DNA from: Pseudorhodoplanes sp049324435
GTDB lineage: Bacteria > Pseudomonadota > Alphaproteobacteria > Rhizobiales > Xanthobacteraceae
Reading direction: 5' to 3'
Length of the DNA: 64,000 bases
Assembly: GCA_049324435.1 (NCBI GenBank)
Contig: JBMOOQ010000053.1
Span: 62,001 to 126,000 of the forward strand
Under the pieces are notes generated by a model, which ran no database searches, was not told where the DNA came from, and saw only the letters and a program-made list of their open reading frames with translations. The translations under genes were made by a program, and so were the position numbers. Each line of letters opens with the position of its first letter. Within the stretch, counting starts at the first letter, position 1. This document shows positions 37,701-45,621 of this stretch, piece by piece.

Positions 37701-38864
37701 ATGATCTCGCGCACGCAGCTCACGCCATTCGCGGTCTGGTGGTGGACCATCGACCGCCTGCTGCTCGCAGCGCTCGGCGCATTAATGCTGGCCGGGATCA
37801 TCCTGCTGCTCGCGGCCAGTTCGCCGGTTGCGACCAAGCTCGGCCTCGATCCGTTCCATTTCGTCAACCGGCAGATCCTCTATCTGATCCCGGCTGTCGC
37901 CATCATGCTCGCCACGTCGCTGCTGTCGCCGCAGCACATCCGGCGGCTAGCACTCGTTGTGTTCGTCATCAGCATGGTGCTGCTGGCCGGTACGCTGGTC
38001 TTCGGCACCGAGATCAAGGGCGCGCGGCGCTGGATCGTGCTGTTCGGCGTCAACATTCAGCCGTCCGAATTCGTAAAACCCGCCTTCGTGATCCTGATTG
38101 CCTGGCTGTTCGCGGAATCGGCGCGCAAGCCCGACATGCCGGCGAACACCATCGCATTCGCTCTGCTCGGTTCGGTCGTCACGCTGCTGATGATGCAGCC
38201 GGACGTCGGCCAGACCATGCTCATCGCCATGGTCTGGGGCGCCCTGTTTTTCATGTCGGGCATGCGGCTGATCTGGGTCGCCGGGCTCGCCGGCACCGCG
38301 ATGGCCGGTCTCGGCGCAGCTTACGTTACGGTGCCGCATGTGGCGCGCCGGGTGAAGCGCTTCCTCGACCCGTCGTCGGGAGACACGTTCCAGGTCGACA
38401 ACGCGGTGGAATCGTTCCTGCGTGGCGGCTGGTTTGGGCAGGGGCCGGGCGAGGGTACGGTGAAGCGCATCCTGCCGGACAGTCATGCCGACTTCATATT
38501 CGCGGTCGCGGCCGAGGAATTCGGCATCGTGCTGTGCCTGATCGTGGTGGCGCTGTTCGCCTTCATCGTGATCCGCGTGCTGTCGCGCGCGATGGCGGCG
38601 CAGGATGCGTTCGCGCGCTACGCCGCATCGGGGCTGGCGATCCTGTTTGGCACCCAGTCCGCGATCAACATGGCGGTCAATCTCCACCTGATCCCGGCCA
38701 AGGGCATGACGCTGCCATTCATTTCCTATGGCGGGTCATCGCTGCTCTCGCTCGCCTATGGCATGGGCATGGTGCTGGCGTTGACCCGGGAAAGGCCGCG
38801 GGCCGAGCAATTCGGCCGGCATGGCGCGAAGGGGCTTGGCGGGCTGATGCCGGCTCGCGCCTGA
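37701..38864 (+). CDS. ftsW: Septal peptidoglycan polymerase FtsW
   Basis: 387-aa SEDS-family glycosyltransferase with ten helices, polymerising lipid II at the septum together with FtsI. Signatures: GARRWIVLFGVNIQPSEFVKPAFVI, MMQPDVGQTMLI, the SHADFIFAVAAEEFG block and the C-terminal GMTLPFISYGGSSLLS. It starts after a repeat-containing gap, so it may have its own promoter; murG follows after 53 bases. Confidence 0.95.
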   Translation: MISRTQLTPFAVWWWTIDRLLLAALGALMLAGIILLLAASSPVATKLGLDPFHFVNRQILYLIPAVAIMLATSLLSPQHIRRLALVVFVISMVLLAGTLVFGTEIKGARRWIVLFGVNIQPSEFVKPAFVILIAWLFAESARKPDMPANTIAFALLGSVVTLLMMQPDVGQTMLIAMVWGALFFMSGMRLIWVAGLAGTAMAGLGAAYVTVPHVARRVKRFLDPSSGDTFQVDNAVESFLRGGWFGQGPGEGTVKRILPDSHADFIFAVAAEEFGIVLCLIVVALFAFIVIRVLSRAMAAQDAFARYAASGLAILFGTQSAINMAVNLHLIPAKGMTLPFISYGGSSLLSLAYGMGMVLALTRERPRAEQFGRHGAKGLGGLMPARA

Positions 38865-38917
38865 CAGGCGAAATGAGGGCGCTTCTGTATTCTCAAATCG
38901 CCCTCTAAAGTGGCTTC

Positions 38918-40039
38918 ATGACCGAAGGCCAGACCATCCCCCCTTCCAATATGCTCGTCATGGTCGCCGCCGGCGGGACCGGCGGACATCTGTTTCCCGC
39001 GGAATCGCTGAGTGCGGCGCTGGCGAAACGCGGCATAGGCACCGTGCTTGCGACCGACAATCGCGCGGCAAAATACAGCGAGCATTTCAAGGCGATGGAG
39101 GTGGTTCCGAGCGCCACCTTTCGCGGCCGCGACCCGATCTCGATTCTGAGCACCGGCGCGACTCTGGCCTATGGGCTGTTCAAGGCCCTGCTGATGGTGC
39201 GCAGGGTGAGGCCATCGGTCGTAGTCGGCTTCGGCGGATACCCGTCGGTGCCGCCGGTCTTCGCCGCGAGCTTGCTCAAAATCCCGACCGTGCTGCATGA
39301 ACAGAATGCGGTGATGGGGCGGGCCAATCGTTTCCTTGCGTCGCGCGTCAGCGCGATTGCGACCGGCTTTGCCGGCGTGACCGACAAGGACAAGGCGCTC
39401 GCAATCAAGACCACCTGCATCGGCAATCCGCTGCGGCCGGCAGTGCTGGCCGCGACGGGAACGCCCTATCCGGCGATCGAGGCGAATGGGCCGCTGAAGC
39501 TGCTCGTATTCGGCGGCAGCCAGGGCGCGCGCATCATGGCCGACATCGTGCCTCCCGCGGTGGCAAAGCTTCCGCCGCATCTGCAGATGCGGCTGCGGAT
39601 CGTCCAGCAGGTCCGTGCGGAGGACATGCCGCGTGTGCGCGACATCTACACGCGCGCGCAGGTCGCGCACGAGATCGCGCCGTTCTTCGCCGATCTGCCG
39701 GCACGCATGGCGGCGAGCCATCTCGTAGTGTCGCGGTCGGGTGCTGGAACCGTAGCGGAATTGTCGGCGATCGGGCGGCCGGGCATTCTGGTGCCACTGC
39801 CGCATGCCCTGGATCAGGATCAGGCGGCAAATGCGGCGGTGCTGGAAAAGGCCGGCGGTGCCATTCGTATTCTGCAGAAGGATTTTACGCCGGACCGCCT
39901 AGCCGCCGAAATCGACGGACTGGCGGCCGATCCGGACCGGCTTGCCACAATGGCGGACCGTGCCAGGGGCATCGGCGTGCTCGATGCCGCCGACCGGCTG
40001 GCCGATCTGGTGTTGAAAATCGCCCGGGTTGCGGCTTAG
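38918..40039 (+). CDS. murG: Lipid II synthase MurG
   Basis: 373-aa peripheral membrane GT-B glycosyltransferase transferring GlcNAc to lipid I. N-terminal VAAGGTGGHLFPAESL, VVGFGGYPSVPP, LHEQNAVMGRANR, LLVFGGSQGARIM and the PLPHALDQDQAANAAVLEKAGG nucleotide-binding block are all present. ATG at 38918 gives MTEGQTIPPSNMLVMV; an internal ATG at 38951 is an alternative. Confidence 0.95.
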   Translation: MTEGQTIPPSNMLVMVAAGGTGGHLFPAESLSAALAKRGIGTVLATDNRAAKYSEHFKAMEVVPSATFRGRDPISILSTGATLAYGLFKALLMVRRVRPSVVVGFGGYPSVPPVFAASLLKIPTVLHEQNAVMGRANRFLASRVSAIATGFAGVTDKDKALAIKTTCIGNPLRPAVLAATGTPYPAIEANGPLKLLVFGGSQGARIMADIVPPAVAKLPPHLQMRLRIVQQVRAEDMPRVRDIYTRAQVAHEIAPFFADLPARMAASHLVVSRSGAGTVAELSAIGRPGILVPLPHALDQDQAANAAVLEKAGGAIRILQKDFTPDRLAAEIDGLAADPDRLATMADRARGIGVLDAADRLADLVLKIARVAA

Positions 40040-40070
40040 GACTTTGTCTGCGAGGGGGAAATGTCGCTCG

Positions 40071-40130
40071 CCCCGCAAAAGCGGGGACCCAGATGCCACA
40101 GATGCTGGATTCCCGCCTTCGCGGGATTGA
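40071..40130. repeat. Double-hairpin intergenic repeat between murG and murC
   Basis: Two small hairpins, CCCCGC-AAAA-GCGGGG (40071-40086) and TCCCGC-CTTC-GCGGGA (40111-40126), bracket a GACCCAG...GCTGGAT inverted segment. This is the layout of a common dispersed repeat found in intergenic gaps of many GC-rich Proteobacteria. It is unlike the repeats at 37507 and 45203. Confidence 0.6.
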
Positions 40131-40168
40131 GCGGATGAACCGATGAACTGCAATCCGGGGAATAGCCG

Positions 40169-41572
40169 ATGAAATTGCCGCGCGATCTAGGCTCGATCCA
40201 TTTCGTCGGGATCGGGGGTATCGGCATGAGCGGGATTGCCGAGGTGCTGGCCAATCTCGATTATACCGTGACCGGTTCGGACGTGGCGGAGAGCGCGAAC
40301 GTCAAGCGGCTGCGCGAGAAGAACATCAAGGTTACGGTCGGGCATGACGCAAAGAATGTCGAGGGCGCGAGCGTCGTCGTCGTGTCGTCGGCAATCAAGC
40401 GCGACAACCCCGAGCTGATTGCCGCACGCGCCAAGCGATTGCCCGTTGTGCGGCGCGCCGAGATGCTGGCCGAATTGATGCGGCTGAAATCGGCGGTTGC
40501 GATTGCAGGTACCCATGGCAAGACGACGACAACATCAATGGTTGCGACGCTGCTCGACGCGGGCGGCCTCGATCCGACCGTGATCAATGGCGGCATCATC
40601 AATGCCTATGGTACCAATGCGCGGCTCGGGGCCGGCGAGTGGATGGTGGTCGAGGCCGACGAATCCGACGGCACGTTCCTGAAACTGCCGGCCGATATCG
40701 CGATCGTCACCAATGTCGATCCCGAACACCTGGATCACTTCAAGACCTTTACCGCAGTGAAGGAAGCATTCCAGGCCTTTGTCGAGAATGTCCCGTTTTA
40801 CGGTTTCGCGGTGATGTGCACCGATCATCCCGAGGTGCAGGCTCTGGTCGGCCGTATCGAGGACCGCCGTATCATCACCTATGGCGAAAATCCGCAGGCC
40901 GATGCGCAGCTGATCGATCTCGAACACAAGGGCGGCATGTCACGCTTCTCTGTGGTGTTCCGCGGCCGCGACTCGCAGCCCGATCATGTGATCGCCGATC
41001 TCACGCTGCCGATGCCGGGACGCCACAATGCGCTGAATGCTACTGCGGCGATCGCGGTCGCGCACGAGCTTCTGGTGCCCGACGATACGATCCGCAGGGC
41101 GCTTTCGGGGTTCGGCGGCGTCAAGCGGCGGTTCACTCGCACCGGCGAATGGAATGGTGTGACCGTAATCGACGATTACGGACATCATCCCGTCGAGATC
41201 AAGGCGGTGCTGCGGGCGGCGCGCGAATCCGCCGAGGGCCGCGTCATCGCGGTGGTGCAGCCGCATCGCTATACGCGGCTGAAAGAATTGTTCGAGCAGT
41301 TCTGTACCTGTTTCAACGATGCCGACGCGGTGATCGTCGCCGAAGTCTATTCGGCAGGCGAAACGCCGATTGAAGGCATCGATCGCGACCACCTGGTCAT
41401 GGGTATTCGCGCGCGCGGCCATCGCAATGTCACGGCGCTGCCCGGCTCCGAACAGCTCGCCTCGATGATCCGCGGCATTGCCAAGCCCGGGGACATGGTG
41501 GTGTGCCTCGGCGCGGGCAACATCACGCAATGGGCCTATGCGCTGCCGGGCGAGTTGCAGGCGCTGGGGTGA
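40169..41572 (+). CDS. murC: UDP-MurNAc:L-alanine ligase
   Basis: 467-aa Mur ligase joining L-Ala to UDP-MurNAc. HFVGIGGIGMSGIAEVL at the N-terminus, P-loop GTHGKTTTTSMVA, EADESDGTFL, and the DDYGHHPVEIKAVL block typical of MurC. It is followed by a 58-base gap and the toxin-antitoxin pair instead of the usual murB. Confidence 0.96.
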   Translation: MKLPRDLGSIHFVGIGGIGMSGIAEVLANLDYTVTGSDVAESANVKRLREKNIKVTVGHDAKNVEGASVVVVSSAIKRDNPELIAARAKRLPVVRRAEMLAELMRLKSAVAIAGTHGKTTTTSMVATLLDAGGLDPTVINGGIINAYGTNARLGAGEWMVVEADESDGTFLKLPADIAIVTNVDPEHLDHFKTFTAVKEAFQAFVENVPFYGFAVMCTDHPEVQALVGRIEDRRIITYGENPQADAQLIDLEHKGGMSRFSVVFRGRDSQPDHVIADLTLPMPGRHNALNATAAIAVAHELLVPDDTIRRALSGFGGVKRRFTRTGEWNGVTVIDDYGHHPVEIKAVLRAARESAEGRVIAVVQPHRYTRLKELFEQFCTCFNDADAVIVAEVYSAGETPIEGIDRDHLVMGIRARGHRNVTALPGSEQLASMIRGIAKPGDMVVCLGAGNITQWAYALPGELQALG

Positions 41573-41630
41573 TAAACTTGCGGCACGGAACGCAACAATC
41601 TAAATTGAATGGCCAGCGTGGAGTTCGCCG

Positions 41631-41855
41631 ATGAATGATGTTCTTGAAGCGCAACTGATGCAGCTTTCGGCGGTCGAGAAGATCGAATTGATCGCAAAGC
41701 TTTGGAACAGCATCGACGACAACGATCCGGCGGCAGACGTAACGCCTGAGCAACTCGCAGAGGCGAGGCGGCGGATGGAGGATCACCGCCGCGACCCGTC
41801 TTCGGCTATCCCGATTGATGAAGTCATCGCTCACCTCCGATCCCGGCTTTCATGA
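41631..41855 (+). CDS. Type II antitoxin of the addiction-module family
   Basis: 74-aa acidic protein with the pattern of putative addiction-module components (PF09720 type): LMQLSAVEKIELIAKLWNSIDDNDP, then a helical RRRMEDHRRDPSSAIPIDEVIAHLRSRLS. Such antitoxins pair with RelE/ParE toxins and bind them through the C-terminal region. The stop overlaps the toxin start by 4 bases (41852-41855, ATGA). Its position inside the dcw cluster, between murC and murB, is unusual. Confidence 0.85.
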   Translation: MNDVLEAQLMQLSAVEKIELIAKLWNSIDDNDPAADVTPEQLAEARRRMEDHRRDPSSAIPIDEVIAHLRSRLS

Positions 41856-42157
41856 ATTGGCGGCTGATCGTCCGCCGCGAGGCGAGGTCGGAACTGGCCG
41901 AAGCGGTCAATTGGTACCAGTCCCAGCATCCGGATTTTGGCAACCGCTTTATGAGGGCCTTTCTCGAAGCAGCAGACACGTTGTCCGAAAATCCGTATTT
42001 GTTTCAACGCATGGACGATGACATTCGTCGCGTAAGGTTGAAGGATTTTCCGTACAATCTCTTGTACTTCATTGATGAGAATCGCGTCGTAATCGTCGCC
42101 TGTGCACATGCGAAGCGGCGTCCCGGTTATTGGCGCGATCGCATGGAAAGCCGATGA
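41852..42157 (+). CDS. RelE/ParE-type toxin
   Basis: 101-aa protein of the RelE/ParE fold: an N-terminal beta strand (WRLIVRREARSELAEAVNWYQSQ), two helices (FGNRFMRAFLEAADTL), a conserved NPYLFQRMDDDIRRVRLKDFPYNLLYFID core and a final VVIVACAHAKRRPGYWRDR strand. ParE members poison gyrase, RelE members cut mRNA; the two cannot be separated here. The region 41980-42100 is visibly more AT-rich than its neighbours, which suggests transfer. The stop overlaps the murB start by 4 bases. Confidence 0.87.
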   Translation: MNWRLIVRREARSELAEAVNWYQSQHPDFGNRFMRAFLEAADTLSENPYLFQRMDDDIRRVRLKDFPYNLLYFIDENRVVIVACAHAKRRPGYWRDRMESR

Positions 42158-43083
42158 TCTTCCCCGACATCACCCCCGATCTGACATCCCGGATGCCGGA
42201 GCTGCGCGGCCGCCTCATCGCGAACCAGCCGCTCGCCGAACTGACATGGTTTCGCGTCGGCGGACCGGCGCAGGTGCTGTTCATGCCGGAGGACGAGAAC
42301 GATCTCGCCTATTTTCTGAACCACCTCCCGGCCGAAATTCCCGTCATGGTCATCGGGCTCGGTTCGAATCTCATCGTCCGCGACGGCGGCGTGTCGGGAG
42401 TCGTGATCCGGCTCGGCCGCGGCTTCAATGAGGTAACGGTCGAGGGCATGCGCATCCGCGCCGGCACTGCAGTGCCTGACGTGAAGGTTGCGCGTGCGGC
42501 GCAGGAGGCCGGCATCGCTGGCCTGTCGTTTTATCGCGGCATTCCTGGCGGGATCGGCGGCGCGTTGCGCATGAATGGCGGTGCCTATGGCCGCGAAACC
42601 AAGGATGCTCTGATAGAGGCCCGCGGCGTCGATCGGGCCGGCAATATCCGCGTCTACAGCAATGCCGACATGCGTTACACCTACCGGCATTGCGGCGCGC
42701 CCGAGGACGTGATTTTCACGCAGGCGCTGTTCGAAGGACAGCCAGGCGATCGCGAAGCGATCGCCGCAGAAATGGACAAAATTACCGAGTCGCGCGAGGC
42801 GACGCAGCCGATCAAGAGCCGCACCGGGGGGTCGACCTTCAAGAACCCGCCGGGCCAGAAGGCGTGGCAGTTGATCGACGCCGCCGGTTGCCGCGGGCTC
42901 GTTGTGGGGGATGCACAGGTCTCTGAAATGCACTGCAACTTTCTGATCAATCGCGGCAGCGCGACCGCATCCGACATCGAGACGCTGGGTGAAACCGTAC
43001 GCAGGCGTGTCAAGGAAATGTCGGGCGTCACGCTCGAGTGGGAGATCAAGCGGATCGGCGAGCCCATTGGAGTGAACGCGTGA
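42154..43083 (+). CDS. murB: UDP-N-acetylenolpyruvoylglucosamine reductase
   Basis: 309-aa FAD enzyme making UDP-MurNAc from the MurA product with NADPH. WFRVGGPAQVLF, GLGSNLIVRDGG, SFYRGIPGGIGGALRMNGGAYG and the GGSTFKNPPGQKAW active-site block (catalytic Ser) are present, the type I MurB pattern. Its ATG overlaps the toxin stop (ATGA) and its stop overlaps the monooxygenase GTG, so it is translationally linked to two non-cell-wall genes. Confidence 0.95.
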   Translation: MIFPDITPDLTSRMPELRGRLIANQPLAELTWFRVGGPAQVLFMPEDENDLAYFLNHLPAEIPVMVIGLGSNLIVRDGGVSGVVIRLGRGFNEVTVEGMRIRAGTAVPDVKVARAAQEAGIAGLSFYRGIPGGIGGALRMNGGAYGRETKDALIEARGVDRAGNIRVYSNADMRYTYRHCGAPEDVIFTQALFEGQPGDREAIAAEMDKITESREATQPIKSRTGGSTFKNPPGQKAWQLIDAAGCRGLVVGDAQVSEMHCNFLINRGSATASDIETLGETVRRRVKEMSGVTLEWEIKRIGEPIGVNA

Positions 43084-44282
43084 GTACATTGCCGATTATC
43101 GTGGTTGGCGCCGGGCTGGGCGGTGCCATGACGGCGCTGGCGCTGGGGCGCAAGGGCTTCGACGTGCTCGTGCTTGAGGAGGCACAGGAGTTCGGTGTCA
43201 TCGGCTACGGCATCCAGCTCGGTCCCAATGTGTTCTGGATGCTGGAGCGGCTCGGCATCGCGGATGCGGTTTTGGCGAAAGCGCTGCGACCGAAATCGCT
43301 CGTAATGTATGACTGGATCGACGGGACGGCGATCGCGCGGATTCCGGCAGGCGAATCGTTCCTGCAGCGCTTCAAGAAACCCTATGTCGTCATTCATCGC
43401 GTCGATCTGCACAAGGTGCTGCTCGATGCCTGCCGCACGCTGCCCAACGTGGAGATGATCCCGAACACGCCGGTCAAATCCTTCGAGGACCTGGGCGACC
43501 GCGTGCGGGTCGATATCGCCGACGGCCGCCACTATGAGGGTGCGGCGCTGATCGGCGCCGACGGCATCCGCTCTACCATACGCCAGCAGATGACCAATGA
43601 GGGGCCGCCGCGCTCGCTCGGCTATGTCGCGCACCGCACCATCGTGCCGATGAGCGAGGTGAATTTCGATGTCGATACCGACAATGTGGTGATGTGGTCG
43701 GGCGACGGATTCCACATCGTGCATTATCCGCTGCGCGATCACACGCTGTTCAATGTGGTGACCGTGTTCAAGACACTGGACATGGCCCCGTCCGATACCG
43801 ACAGCCCGCATCCCGATCTCGCACGGGTCTATCGCGACTCGCATCCGACCATGAAAAAGTTGTGGGCGATGATGGATCTGTCCCGGCGCGGCTGGGTCTC
43901 GCACGACCGCGATCCGATCCGGCACTGGAGCCGCGGGCGGGTCACGCTCCTGGGCGATGCCGCGCACCCGACGCTGCAAAGTCTCGCGCAGGGCGCCTGC
44001 ATGGCGATCGAGGATGCTGTGTGTCTTGCCGAGTTGCTGGACGGCACCGCGGGTGATGCTGTCGATGTCGCTTTCAAACAATACGTGAATGCACGCTATT
44101 TGCGTACTGCGCGCGTGCAATATGAGTCCCGCTATCTGTGGGACAATGTTTATCACGTCGGCGGAATCGAACGCGAAGTGATGCGGGAGATCTGGGAAAA
44201 GAAGAGCGAGCAGGACATGTTCGACTGCGTCGCCTGGCTCTATGACGGCTTCCGGCTCCCCGCAAAGAAAGAGGCCTCATGA
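43080..44282 (+). CDS. FAD-dependent aromatic-ring monooxygenase-like protein
   Basis: 400-aa class A flavoprotein monooxygenase. Dinucleotide motif VVGAGLGGAMTALALGRKG at the N-terminus, ALIGADGIRSTIR (DG motif, about 155) and RVTLLGDAAHPTLQSLAQGACMAIEDA (GD motif, about 295) are in order. Closest in type to 3-hydroxybenzoate 6-hydroxylase and salicylate hydroxylase; the substrate is not certain. The start is a GTG overlapping the murB stop (GTGA), and its stop overlaps the ddl ATG. It therefore sits inside the dcw operon, where murB is normally followed directly by ddl. Confidence 0.87.
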   Translation: MSTLPIIVVGAGLGGAMTALALGRKGFDVLVLEEAQEFGVIGYGIQLGPNVFWMLERLGIADAVLAKALRPKSLVMYDWIDGTAIARIPAGESFLQRFKKPYVVIHRVDLHKVLLDACRTLPNVEMIPNTPVKSFEDLGDRVRVDIADGRHYEGAALIGADGIRSTIRQQMTNEGPPRSLGYVAHRTIVPMSEVNFDVDTDNVVMWSGDGFHIVHYPLRDHTLFNVVTVFKTLDMAPSDTDSPHPDLARVYRDSHPTMKKLWAMMDLSRRGWVSHDRDPIRHWSRGRVTLLGDAAHPTLQSLAQGACMAIEDAVCLAELLDGTAGDAVDVAFKQYVNARYLRTARVQYESRYLWDNVYHVGGIEREVMREIWEKKSEQDMFDCVAWLYDGFRLPAKKEAS

Positions 44283-45196
44283 CCAAGCATGTCGCAGTCC
44301 TGATGGGAGGCTGGTCGTCGGAACGCGAAGTGTCGCTCAAATCCGGCAAGGCCTGCGCCGAGGCCGCCGAGCGCGCCGGCTATCGCGTCACCCGCATCGA
44401 CGTTGCGCGCAACGTCGCAACCGTGCTTGACGGGCTGAAGCCGGATGTCGCCTTCAACATCCTGCACGGGCGGCCGGGCGAGGACGGCACCATCCAGGGC
44501 GTGCTCGAAATCCTCGGCATCCCTTATACGCATTCGGGCGTGCAGGCCTCGTCGCTTGCGATGAAGAAGGACGCGGCGAAAGTCATGCTTGCCGCGGCCG
44601 GCGTGCCGGTGCCGCAGGGCAAGGTGATGTCGCGCTTTACGGCCGGTAAGGCGCATGCGCTGCCGCGGCCCTATGTGATCAAGCCGATAGCGGAAGGCTC
44701 CAGCGTCGGCGTCTTCATCGTCACCGACAATCACGAGCACCCGCCGCAGGAATTGTTCCGCGAAGACTGGGCCTATGGCGAGGCCGTGCTGTGCGAAACC
44801 TACATCCCTGGCAAGGAACTGACCTGCGCGGTGGTGCACGGCGAGGCCACGGCCGTGATCGAGATCGTGCCGAAGGTGAGGTTTTACGACTACGAGGCAA
44901 AATACGCTCCGGGTGGCTCCGAGCATGTGCTGCCGGCCGTGATCCCCGACGAGATCACGCGGGAAGTGCAGCGCCTTACCGTGATGGCGCATGATGCGCT
45001 CGGCTGTCGCGGCGTGTCCCGCGCCGATTTTCGCTGGGACGATACGCGCGGTGTAGACGGTCTTGTCTGTCTGGAGGTAAACACTATCCCGGGCATGACC
45101 CAGACCTCGCTGGTTCCCGAACTCGCCGCGCATCGCGGCATCTCGTTTGAGCAGCTCGTAAGCTGGATGATCGAGGACGCGTCGCTGAATAGGTGA
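44279..45196 (+). CDS. ddl: D-alanine-D-alanine ligase
   Basis: 305-aa ATP-grasp enzyme producing the dipeptide added by MurF. VAVLMGGWSSEREVSLKSG, FNILHGRPGEDGTIQGVLE, YTHSGVQASSLAMKKD, the AEGSSVGV phosphate loop and CLEVNTIPGMTQTSLVP metal-binding segment are conserved. Overlaps the upstream monooxygenase gene by 4 bases. Confidence 0.95.
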   Translation: MTKHVAVLMGGWSSEREVSLKSGKACAEAAERAGYRVTRIDVARNVATVLDGLKPDVAFNILHGRPGEDGTIQGVLEILGIPYTHSGVQASSLAMKKDAAKVMLAAAGVPVPQGKVMSRFTAGKAHALPRPYVIKPIAEGSSVGVFIVTDNHEHPPQELFREDWAYGEAVLCETYIPGKELTCAVVHGEATAVIEIVPKVRFYDYEAKYAPGGSEHVLPAVIPDEITREVQRLTVMAHDALGCRGVSRADFRWDDTRGVDGLVCLEVNTIPGMTQTSLVPELAAHRGISFEQLVSWMIEDASLNR

Positions 45197-45202
45197 GGGT
45201 TG

Positions 45203-45345
45203 TGTGTCCCGGCGCAGCGCAGCACGACATGGTGCGCTGCTGAACCTGGACCCACAATCGCCATGGGCCCCGGCTCAGCGGTGCATCACTTCGCTCTGCT
45301 GCGCGCTGCACCGCGTCCGGGGCTCAAGGCCTTTCTCGCTGTCGC
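45203..45345. repeat. Imperfect palindromic intergenic repeat (copy 2)
   Basis: The gap from ddl to ftsQ opens with GTGTCCCGGCGCAGCGCAGC and runs through GGACCC, GGGCCCCGGCTCAGCGG, TGCATCAC, and GCTGCACCGCGTCCGGGG. This repeats the words of copy 1 at 37507-37646 with differences. Beyond it the gap (to 45621) contains an 11-bp direct repeat upstream of ftsQ and no gene. Confidence 0.6.
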
Positions 45346-45395
45346 TTCCCGGGCAATGACCCACACCGCAGTTCCCAACCGCCATCCGTTAAACT

Positions 45396-45417
45396 TTTAC
45401 CAAAACTTTACCAAACG
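45396..45417 (+). promoter_or_regulatory. Tandem TTTACCAAA repeat upstream of ftsQ
   Basis: TTTACCAAAAC (45396-45406) is followed directly by TTTACCAAACG (45407-45417), a direct repeat with 11-bp period, and a TTAA lies just before at 45389. The two TTAC cores are 7 bases apart, the spacing of CtrA boxes (TTAA-N7-TTAA), though each core differs in its last base. It may be a cell-cycle or promoter element of the ftsQA(Z) segment. Confidence 0.35.
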
Positions 45418-45621
45418 CGCCGAAGACTGACGCCGACAGGCGTATCGCACACTAGGCTGCCTTTCGGGGCGCCGTGGCGCGACCGGCGCGGATTGTTCGC
45501 TGCGACCATGCGGCGAGGGGACGGAGGTTTTGGTGTCTTTCATACGACGCCATCGCAAGCACGATCGGATTGCCAGTGGCTGCCGTCATGGCAGCGCCGG
45601 GCAGGCGTGACGGGCTGTCCG

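Noticed and set aside
42681..44156. 491-codon minus-strand frame opposite murB and the monooxygenase
   Set aside because: Antisense shadow; both plus-strand genes show intact motifs.
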